NCBI RefSeq assembly: GCF_018812025.1
Contig: NC_063062.1
Coordinates: 39,170,830-39,234,829 of the forward strand
Source of the DNA: Megalobrama amblycephala
Lineage: Eukaryota; Chordata; Actinopteri; Cypriniformes; Xenocyprididae
DNA length: 64,000 nucleotides
Direction of reading: 5' to 3'
Of this stretch, positions 14,119-26,381 are shown piece after piece. The position numbers and the translations under genes are program-made. The notes beneath the pieces were generated by a model. The model was not told the origin of the DNA and did no database searches. It saw nothing but the letters and a program-made list of their open reading frames with translations. Position 1 is the stretch's first letter; the number at the start of each line of letters is the position of its first letter.

Positions 14119-17005
14119 CTGCAAGAGAAAGGTTATCAATCCTTCTAGTTTCTACTGTTGTAATTACTTTTGTTTAATAATATGAATTCACTTTGGGCAA
14201 TATTGTGGATGTTCAAAAAGTCATTCTATTGTATAGCAATATTTCAGCATGTACCATTCTTTGCATCTTGGCCTTAGGTCCTCTGAGCTCAAGATTTTGT
14301 GCACCTGGACGTATGCTGACTTCACTTCCTGGCACAGTCCTCTTCAAAAAGAAGGACACTTTGTAGGGTTCTGCACACTGAAGAATTTTTAATGCGTCCT
14401 CATATTTCACGTTATCAAAATACACCCTGGCACTTAGCAGTTGATCTCCTGCAATAACACATCATCAAAAATTATAACTTACATGATTTCTCTTTGTATT
14501 CTTAGTAAATCAGGAAACAAAATAAATTCAGTACACCCATATTCAGTATGGAAATGTTGTACATTAAAGTTTGTGAGGTTAAAGTTGGTTCTCAACTTTA
14601 TATTGTATTTGACATTGCCCTTTGTAATGTAAAATACAGTCCCTGGGTACCTTTCTGTAGGCTGAGGTGCTTCGCTGCTGGGGAGTCTTTCAAGACCTCT
14701 TTGATGAAGATGCCACGCTCCCCTCCACCCACCACACTGTACCCACTAGCTCCAACTTCAGCCTGTGTTTCAACAACCACTTCCACAAGCTCTGACAACT
14801 GGGTATCCTTTTCCGCCTGCTCATAAAATTTCAAAGTAAAAATGTGCAATGGTGAAGGGTGAGGGTCAAACAAGTAATTTAATTTCAAACAAGGTTTTAC
14901 ATATGCTTTGAGTGGTATACCTTCATGCTTGAGATGTTCATACTGTATTCCGCAACAGTGCTATTTTCTCTTACCTCATTCTTATTGTCTGTGTTGGAGG
15001 GATCCTCCATGTCTGTGGATTGGGTGTCTCTAAGCTGGCTTCTCTTCTGACTCAGAACTTGTTTCAGTTCTGCATGGAGTTTTTCCTTCTGAACCTTGGA
15101 AACAAATGTGGAAATAAAATCGAGAGAGGTTAGAAATCCATATCTCCACATGGCTGGCTCACATAGAGCTTGGAATTATATTTGTAGTACTCACAATTCG
15201 CTCTGGGCTGTCCTGTTCATCAGCAGAGATGCTGTGGTGTGTACTTAGATGAGGGCCAAAGGGAGGTCTGTCTGAGGGGGGAGAGCGTCTTTTGCTGTTT
15301 ACCTATTTGTAAGGTGACAAACAAGGCAGAGATAAGATCAATAAAATAAAACAGCCACCTTCTATTGGCTTTAAAGAGGTAATGGTTTGGCAAGTGGCTA
15401 CCTACGGGTGAATCTCTGGCTTCTGTATTCCCATGACTGTCCTCTCTGTCAGAGTCTGAAATTAGATGTCAGCAGCCATCAGTCAAAATGACTTGTTTGT
15501 AATAACTGTATTATAGTTGTTTTGTAATAATACATTTCGGCTGATTTACATTAGTGTTAATTTCGTTAACAAAATTAATGATGAAAGGTGTTAACAACCT
15601 TTTATTTTTCCATGATGAGATGACACCAACATCAACATGCAATATCATTAACAAAAAAAGATGAGACTAAAATGTAGCTTAAAAAATAAAATAAAAACTT
15701 CACTGGAAAAAAAGAGACTAAATATTACAGACCTTTTTTTTAACAAGCCTCTACTACGAGCTTTCATGCTTGCGGTTGCCAGATGTCAAGATTTTAAATC
15801 CGTCAATCAGAGCTTTTCTCAGTTTACACCTGGTTGTAAAAGGCATCTTAAATGTATCTTATGTGACCAGCTGTGTTTAAATTTCAAGGGTGGGGGTCTA
15901 ATTTAATGACTGAATACTTGCTTACCCCAGTGTGTTTCTGCATGGTTATGATAAGCAAAAAAGTAAAAAAAATAAGTGCAAAATAATGTTTGTGATTTAT
16001 CTGTGATCCTCTTGAAACTCTTTCAATGATATTATAAGACCTTAATACATGTCTCCAGCTTTGGCTAGCATAAACCTACCTCACTTTATACAACAGTTCT
16101 TTCTGGTTCTCGAATCTGATTGGCTGAGAGTCGTGCGATATTCTACTAGTGATAACAGCACTCCTACCTTTTCACCGTTTGTATCACTCCGCTTGAAGCG
16201 GCCGAGCAAATCCACCGTATTTTTTACAAATACTACCACAAACTGTAGTTTTAAGAGGTTTTTTTAGGATAGAATGTAGTTGTTTAGACCTGAAATATGT
16301 GACTCATATTTAATCATAGCACCTATTTTACAATTTGTTTGATGCTTTCGCGGATGCGAGCTCCAGCCGTTCAGTGCTCATATACCCGCTGAGAACAGCT
16401 TCATCTCGGCCAGTGCTTCAGGGATTTGCTGCTGTCACTTATAGTGGTTCACATTAGATATAACTAATTTTGAGTACATAAAACAGGCAATCTTTGCTCT
16501 TATTAATCTATTACTTGTTCCTGAGAAAATCAAATTGGGCTATGTTAAATTTAATAATTTAATATTAAGGCTATATTTAACTTACATCCTGTAGAGCTCT
16601 GCTTTTGTAAGTTTGCCTTAAGTGTACATTTGTTTTTATTTCCTATTGTCATTTATAATGGCTATTGTTGTTAATTTAAATATTGTTGTTAAATAAATCT
16701 TATTTTATTTAAATAATATGTTGTATTTGCTATTGAAAAAGGGTCCATTAGTGTGTAATATGGATTGAGTGAAAGTTACATTAATGTGTGAGTGAATGAG
16801 TGAAAGAGACTTTTAAATTGAAAGGGACTTGGACGTTGTTTTAGCGTTGTTTAGGGGAATTTCCTTTAATTGTAAAAAGGACAAAATACAAAGATCGCTT
16901 TCCTCAGCGGACATTCAAACAGATTTTTATAATGGTTATAATATTATGGACATCGACCTGAAGAATGAATGTTATATCAGCCACAGGTAATGCTCGCTCA
17001 GGCGA

Positions 17006-17036
<31 letters not shown>

Positions 17037-19403
17037 ATAATACTGTACAAAATCAATGAGTTTCAACGGAGGGACTCAACATTCCTTCATTACTAGTTCT
17101 ATAGTGATGTTTTAGAATTAGTAACTTGAGATATGAATCTGTGGCAGAAGGAAGTAGTTCTGCAAAAAAAGAGGGTTTTAAAGACACTCCATTGTTATTT
17201 CTTATTTATTTACACACTTGTGCTGTCGAACTGTTGTATAAACACAATATCACACTCTTAGCATTGCGATATGGCTGTATATCAACTGTGTTGTTATCTA
17301 TGAGACTAAAAAAAGTCCATAGATCATCAGGTTAGTAGGCTTGCAAATGGTGTCCCCTCTCAATCTGCATGGTTCTCATTCCTCATTCGGCAGTGGTGTC
17401 TGGTATCTGTCTCTGCCGTAAGAGTGCGTATAAGAGATCTGTAGACCAGCGAGCGGGTAATTTCTAATGGGCTCAGACACCCACATTGGATAACCTGTTA
17501 CACAAGACAGGCACACATAACATGGCGCTAGCAGGTGTTCTTTTATCATGCTGTAACAGCTGTGTACTTCCCTTTTTTTTTTCTTATTTAGGCCCACAAC
17601 CCCATCAACAAAATGGCAAGACAATGAAATAAATGTAACTCATGTTATTTATATATATATATCTCATTACAGTCACTTTTATAAATTAAAAACAGTTGAC
17701 ATTGTAGGTGTCCTTTAAAAGGAACTGCAAAAATCAGGCAAAATAATATTTATATATGCATGTCTGTGTGACTGTGATGGACTGGCCGTCATTTCAGAGT
17801 GTTTCTCTGTCAATGTCCTGAGACCCTGAGATAGGCTCCAGCATCCCCACAACCCTACACAAACAGTTTGGAAAATGGATTTTTTGTGTGTGTGTATATG
17901 TGTGTGTTTCTGTTTCTGTTTGTGAGTGAAAGAGGCAGCTGTTCCCTAGTGATGCTATGTGTCCAGAGGAGGGGACAGAAGACTGGAATGGTGCTGCACA
18001 TATCTGATCTTTATATAAACATGTGCTGGCCTGACCTACATGTGCTTCTGTAATGACAGAGCTGTTAACACTAGAGATCCTACAAATGCTGCCATATAAT
18101 AGGAAAGCTAGGTACACATCAGCCAAACATAAAGGCACTTACACACAGCTAACGCATGCTCACAATTTATAATTATAGGGGGTAGGAAAAGCTCATTTAT
18201 ACAAAAAATGGCACCAACTGATTTAAGGACACTGATACATAACATAGAGAACAGTGAACAGGGAATTAAAATGTGAATTTACACTTCAGGACACACCTCA
18301 TTGAATTTGTTTATCATGATTTTTTTTTTTTTTTTTTTTTTTTTGGGTAAAACTTTAGCGTCCAATTCTCACTAGTTGCTTATTAGCATGCATATTACTA
18401 GGATATTGGTTGTTTATTAGTACTTATAAATCACATTGTAATGCCTTATTTTGCATGACCTTATTCTACATCCCTTAATCCTGCCCAATACCTAAACTTA
18501 ACAACTTCTTTACTACAAACTACTAACTATTAATAAGCGGTAATCAGGAGTTTATTGACGCAAATCGTCCAAATCGTCCATAGACAGCAATATAATCAAC
18601 ACATTCAAGGTCCAGAAAGGTACTTAAGACATTGTTAAAATAGTCCACGTGACTACAGTGGTTCAATCTTAATGTTATGGAGCGACGAAACAAAACAAAA
18701 ATAACGACTTTATTCAACAATATCTTCTCTTCCCTGTCATTATCCTCACGCAGGTGCCACAGTAAGCACAGTGAAGGCTTCCTTGTTTAGTGCCTATCTG
18801 GATCTTAAAGTGTTGATTATATTGCTGTCTATGGAGTCATATACCTTTCAGATTTCATCAAAAATATCTTCATTTGTCTTCCGAAGATGAACGAAGGTCT
18901 TACGAGTGTGGGACATGAGACTTGAGGATGAGTAACTAATAACAGAACTTTCATTTTTGGGTGAACTAACCCTTTAATAGTGAGAATTGGACCCTAATCT
19001 TAAAGTTTTGATCTAAGACCTGGCCAAAAATGATGCCCAGCCTAGGAAAATTGACATCCCTTTATTCAAATATTATTAAAATTTGTAAAAGATTTTTTGA
19101 GTATATTGCATAGTTGTGGTTGGAGTCAATTGTTTTATTTGTAATATCGCAATGAAACATGTTGAACTGTGCGGACATAAGTTTTTCCCATGGCTATCAG
19201 ACAAAGAAATTATGAACACATGCAAAAACAAGAAAAAACCAACGAAAAATACATTGTAGCCAATGTATGCCTTTTTCTGTGACAATTTTGGTTTTCTATG
19301 CGTTTTATTTTTGCATAGTAAAACAAAACCTGTAGTAGTTTGCCTTTTTTGCCAAATAATTTTGTGAGATAAATACTTTGACCAAGTTTAGGGTTCTTCC
19401 CTC

Positions 19404-19467
<64 letters not shown>

Positions 19468-22400
19468 CTTCCTTATATTTTGATGTTTTAATCGAACTTG
19501 TAGGGTTATTAAAAACAATTAATAATAATTAACATCCCCTCTAATTTTTACATTACTGCGTAAACAATGAGTAAGAGTGTCCAAACTTTTGACTAATAGT
19601 GTATATAATTGTACAGACCTTTTAAAATGCTCTATCTACATAAATGAAATTAATACAAATTGAGTTAACTTCTGATTCAAACCCACTGCCTCAACCTCCT
19701 CTGTTCTATTACGTTCTATTGAACACATTCCAGCCACTTACAAGGACAGCAGAGGACAGGGATGTAATTCTGTTGCTGTTGATTCAATACAGTCACAAGA
19801 TCATTTGGTATGAGAATAGGCACTTGATAATGACACAAGAACTACAACTAGACCAATGCCATAAGCCCAACAGTTGCCCACATGGGTATTTGTCCATCCC
19901 TAATCCAAACAAAGACACGAGGATCTGTGTCTGATATCCAATGTTCCAAAATAAACAAACTCTGTACGAAACTTTGTGAAGGGTCACAAAAATATCCTAA
20001 TCTATAGATCTAAATTGCATTTCGTGTTTCTGAGAAACACGTCAAGCCACTGACGGTTGCTGTTGTTTCTGTTTATAAGAGGACAGTGAGGGGAAGCATT
20101 GCTGACATTGTCAGAACAGATCCGAGACTGTATGAAGGCTGAATTTGGATGCTCAGAATATGATTGATAATTTGATACACATGCTAAAGTGTTCATCTCT
20201 GAAAATCCTCTCTTGTGGTGGTTTCATTTTGCATTTTGCAAAACTGAGAGTCCATTATAAAAGCAAACGTGAGGCAAAAACAAATGAGTCTATTATAAAA
20301 ACAAGCGTTCCTACTGCAGACACAAAATTAAAATGACTCCATTAAATCAAAAATGAGAGTTTTGAAACTTTTAACTTTGAGGTCATGTTCGTGTCCTTCT
20401 TAAATGTTAATTAAATTCATTTCTAGCATATATACTCTCTCTCCAAGGAAAATAGAGCTAAACTATTGATGACTTGTCCTGCACTTTTGTCCAATCAGAT
20501 TCAAGGAAATGAGTAACAGATACATTTATAAAATATAAATATATTTTTTGTTATCTTTGTGGGTAAAAGTGGAAAAAAATCCCATTCTCAATTTGTCCGA
20601 ATTGAGAGTATTTTTTCTCAGCACGTCCGTCCTGCCTCAGGGGAGGTATGATGGATCTCCTGAGGGTGTGTAAAGCCAAGGAGGAAATGCCTCCCTTTAA
20701 ACAGGAAACTAGGATATTTCTTGAGATAAAATAACACCCAACACCAAATCTGAGAGAAAAACAAGTTAATTAGTAGTCAGTTAGTTCAATCAATCAAGTC
20801 TATTTTGAAGAATGTTGGTAACCAAACAGTTGATGGGCCCCATTGACTTCCATAGTATGGAAAAAATACTATAGAAGTGATTGGGGCCCATCAACTGTTG
20901 TGTTACCGACATTCTTCAAAATATCTTCTTTTGTGTTCAGCAGCAGAAAGAAATTCATACACGTTTGGAGTAACTTGAGGGTGAGTAAATGATAACAGAA
21001 TTTTCAGATTGAATTAATGCTAGATTTTTTGCTATCAGTTATGGACATGGCATCTGAGGAATGAACTCTTTGAACAATGTTGATAACGACGGAACTTGCA
21101 ACCACAGTTCCGTTTGGGAAACACACCCCAGAATGACGTCAGTGCTGTTACAGGAATGCATGATTACCCATTCCCTTTAGGCTTTCATTTCTGACCCGAT
21201 AATAAAAGAAAAACTAATTCTAACTCTTTATAAATCAGTCATTATGCAATTAAAATCTGTGTAAAAGCTGAATATTTGTAACATTAATATGGTGTATTAT
21301 TATTTTACTTATAGAAAACACTTGATAAGTGGGTAAACCTATAACAAACACAGATACAATGTCCAAAGTTGCCAGAAACATTTTCACTGTTGGTGCAGCA
21401 TGAAATAGGGCCCTATCATACATCTGGCGCAATGCGACGCCAGACGCGACACAAGTGTTTTTTGCTAGTTTCAGCTCAACACAGTTAATGTTTCACGTCC
21501 AGTGCCACGTTGTTTAAATAGCAAATGCATCTGTTCACCCATGGGCGTGCTGGTCTGAAAATAAGCTGTGTTCAGGTGCATTGTTGGCGTGTTGCTATTT
21601 TGAGGCAACTGAAAACAACTGCGCCACTGACCAACAGAAACCTGGTCTAAAGTATTTTTTTTTTGTTATTTAAAATGTGTGTTAGTAATATGCTCCTATA
21701 GGCGGGTGCACAACACACGTACACTCTTCTTTTTACACAAACAGGGATGCGCAGCAGCGCACAAACATGCCAAATATTAAAAATAAAAGGATTACAGTGT
21801 AAAAGATTATTATTGTGTACATAAAGATAAAAATACCTACATGTCATAATGGATAGTCATTGCATGTAACAGAATGACCTATTTGATGAATGAAATTGGA
21901 TAACTATTTGACCAATCGTGGCAATACACACATGTACTTAAACTGACTCATCCGGTTGAGGGTGTCTATATTCCACCATGTAAATAGTGAATCTGCCATG
22001 GTGCAAGCATAACTGGCTTTTAAAGAGAATGGGAGATGACACTCTGATTGGTTTATTGCACGTTACGCCCAAAACACACCCATGACTCATTAAGAGACTA
22101 GGTACAACCCTTTTGGACCATTTTTTCCATCGTTAAACTAGCAAAAGTGGATTCGGACATGCCCTAATTGCACCTGCGGCATGCTCTTCAGACCATGTGC
22201 TTAAATTGTTAAAATAGGGCCCTTAGATTGAAAACTGTACCTTTGGACACTTTCTGCAATGACACTACATATACTTTTTGGCAATGCTATATATAATAAT
22301 CATCAAAATTAGTGAATGTTGCATCATCTCATCCACAACAGCAGCATGTGGTTGTTCCTCCTCTTCTAAACAGAATCTGACCTGCATGTAAGAGTCTGCA

Positions 22401-25400
22401 TATTTCAGTGGCATCGCAGCCTATCTATAGCGACTTCAGCAAGTCTCAACTCCAACCCCCCCGTACCCCGATTCGCTCCTCAGTGCAACGGTGTCCCATT
22501 AACACATCTGACTCCTGAAACGTGGCAGGAATGGCACTTGTATCACACACACAGACATTATTCCCATACTCGTGTTGGGAGGAGCTGGCTGAGAGCTGCC
22601 TGTTCCAGTGAAGCACATGAAGTATCAAAACATATCAAACATCGCTGACAGAGTCTGCAAGTCTTTCAGCACTGGATTAGAGATTCAATTCCCCAGTGGA
22701 AAAGAAGTGTGCTTAACTGGACTGAATGTGCACTTGTGGGGTGTTTCAAATCTTTTGTTCAAAAATTGCAGATAATATAATATTAATGAAGTAAAAGGTC
22801 ACTTAAAGAGAGTACACTTTCATGACTACTTTTCTTAACACTTTTTTAAAATTGCAGTTTGGTAACACTATTTTACAGTGTCATTGTTACATATGTTACA
22901 TGTTAGTAATAACTATAAATTTACATGCAATTAACCTCAAACCAAACAAATACATGTAGTTACTTAATATTACTTAGTACTTAAATGCATAATTACAGTG
23001 TAACAAAGACGCCTTAAAATAAAGTGTAACTCACTATTTTATGGTGTCTGTGTTACAGTGTCATAATTCAATTAAGCACTGAGTAATACTCACTTAATGC
23101 ACTTTAGGGTTAGGGTTAGAGTAAGTTGGATATAATTTACTCTTATTACATGTACCACGTAACAAGGACACAGGAAAATAAAGGTAACACTTTATTGTAA
23201 GGTGACTTATTACATGTACTTACTATGTAATAACAGTAAATTATGTATAATTACAGGTAACTAACCCTAAACCAAACCCTAACCCTAACTGGAACTCTAT
23301 AGTAAGTACATTAATATTACTCAGTACTTATTTGAGTAATTACAATGTAACTATGTCACCTTCAAATAAAGTGAAACCAAAGAAAGTGTTGGCAAATGCA
23401 CTTTCAATAATGTCAAATTAAATTTTACGTTATTTGATATTACATTTAAAGTTAATATATTTTAAATGTACGAATTTACGACATCATAACAAATGTTTAA
23501 TTGCATATATTTTTTTAAATACATGACAGAAATGACAAAGTATGTTTTAGTTAAATGCTTGTCAGTAAATTCAACATATTTCAAAACAATAGAATCATTA
23601 TGAAATTACTGTCTGCATCTTGGTTCTTGATGAATCTGATCCTGTAGTAAGGCTCTTGTCCTTAACTCTCACTGTATTTCATCACATGCTGCTATCTTAA
23701 CTATGGCATGTTGGGCCATGAACTCCACACAGTACCGTGAGACTGATCTTATGACCAGAGCCACAGCTGTTGCAACCGTGTAAGACTAATACACACACGC
23801 GCGCGCTTTGGGTTTCCATGTTTTATGGGGACTTTCCATAAGCATAATGATTTTTTATACCATACAAACTGTATATTCATATATTATCCCTTAACCCAGG
23901 AAATTTTTACATTTTTACATTTTCAAAAAACATAATTTCTTATGATTTATAAGTTGTTTTCCTCATGGGGACCAAAAAAATAATAATAATAAAAAAAATG
24001 TCCCCACAAGGTCAAAAATTACTGGTATCACTATGCTTGTGTGGACATTTGAAATCCAATAACATAGGGAATAGCAGGACCACACACACACACACACACA
24101 CACACTTTAATGCGACTCAACATTTCAGTGCCTTCAGCAAGTATGAGGAACATTATGACGCTCAGGTAAACTTCATCTGTTCTGCTGTTTAAAATCGTAA
24201 TCAGCATTGAGTGTTTCTTCTATTATGAACTTCTAATAACTTAATTTAGCACAAATGAAAGAAATGTACAGCAGCCTAAAACAATAATAAAAGCAGTCAT
24301 TTTCTTCAAGTTTGTGCAAATCCTCCATTCACCAAGAGCTAAGTCTATCATAATTAGCTGTACTAAAGTTTCCATGTCAATCTGAGAGTCTTGTCATTTT
24401 TGTCAAAGCTCCACACAGCAATGCCACCCAACGTAACCCAACACAAGTCGTCTATTACCTACCTTTATTAAGTGTTTCCTTGTGCAGAATGAATTATTCC
24501 CTCAGTAACAAACTCTCTCTTTCTCCCCCCACTCTCAGCCAGCTTATTCTCTGACTGACGCGCACTGACCAGGACATTTGCAGTATTATTATGGACTCTG
24601 ATAGGGGAGGCGGTCAGCAAGCCAATTGGACAAAGCCAGTGGGATGCCCCATATACAGAGGGTGTGAGAGTAACGTCTCAATTATACGGATACAAACAGT
24701 TTACTATCATAACACAAAAGAATATGGCCTGAGATTTACTGCATGTGTAACCAGCAAAACTCTACTCAAACAATATCTGAACATGTGAAGTAAAATGGCT
24801 TGTTTTTAATTTTAGGGAAAATTAGTTTCACTTTTTTTGTCTGGTAGCTGTTGTCTCGGGCTTAACACCCGAGTTTAACCCGCTTTCTGTCCAACAGTGA
24901 GGTGTGTCTGCTTGTTTTTTAGGCAATCTGCCCATGTGGAAACCGAGCCGGGTGATGCCTAAACAACTCTAACAGGTCACAAGATGCTGCCAAAATTCAT
25001 TAGCCACTCAGCGTGACATGCAGGTGGATTGACGGGGTCAAAATAGCACTTAAAGCCTCAAGCTGGGCACCCACCGGTTGGGTGTTCACATAATACTGTT
25101 ATTGTTTAGTAGGATAAGCAGTATAATGGGTCAGATAGGCATTTGAATGAGGCGGGGAGGCTTCTCTGGCACAAGGTGAGGTGTCCAGTTTATTAGCGAA
25201 TGCACCTATCAGCAGAATAGCAGCCAAGAATCTGCAGACAGCTGGCTGTGGACGTCATGTGACACTGATGGACTAACGGACAGGCAGTGTGATCACATGA
25301 CAAAGCAAGCCAGAGGAAAGAAAAATGTATATTGTCACACGATTTCATTCTTCGACATTGATTCATCGCTGAAATCCTCTTCAAGATAAGCAAATATAGA

Positions 25401-26199
25401 TCTCACATACTTCCTTCCCTTAGATATTTTAAAGAAAACTTTGCCATGTCAACCACTTCCTTCTTGAACTTCACCTCCTTTTTTAAAATAATTTATAGCT
25501 GAAGAGCAGATTGATTTTAAAAAATATTATTAGTTAGTTCTTTTATCACAATTAAGTGAAAATAGAAGTGAATATTAAATAACTGAAATAACTGAATAAT
25601 TTCAAAACTTTGTGCAGATATATGCATAAATTATGCAATCATGGCAACATGATTGTTGTGTTCATCTGGCATGAAAAACTGGCAATTAATAAATAATAAT
25701 TGTCATTATGGTTTTCCTGTGTCCTCAGTTTCATTTATCATCATGTTAGTCATTTTTAATACTCCTTTAACTAAAAAAAAAATAAAAAAATAACAGTCCT
25801 TAATGACATCATCCAACAGGAAGTGACATCATTTTCAGCAGGCAAATAACACAAACGTCAGTAGCCTAAGTATTAGCTTGAGGAATTCTGAGATGTTTTC
25901 TGATACAAATTGGTTTCATTAAGCTTATTTACAAAAACAGCATCCTATTTGATATAATTACACAAATCTTTATTTATTTAAAATTCAGATTAACTAATTA
26001 ACTAACTCTCAGTCCCTCACTGAGTAATTGTTAATTTTAGTTCTTTATTTTCTGTAGATTTACATACATTATGTACACCCTTATACATATATAACCACTT
26101 GTAAAAAGAGTACAAATTACGCAAATTATGTACTTTAAATAAGTGTGAACTGAATGTAATGTATTCGAACTCTGAGAATGCCATCAAAGCAATTGCTTG

Positions 26200-26280
<81 letters not shown>

Positions 26281-26342
26281 TACATATATAACCACTAAAA
26301 TTAGCTTATGAGACATTAAAGACAGGATAGGTGATTTGCTTG

Positions 26343-26381
<39 letters not shown>

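Noticed and set aside
23266..23292. Interstitial telomere-like CCCTAACCCTAAC
   Set aside because: It is too short, and the same word occurs in the other GGTAACACTTTA MITE copies, so it belongs to the element.
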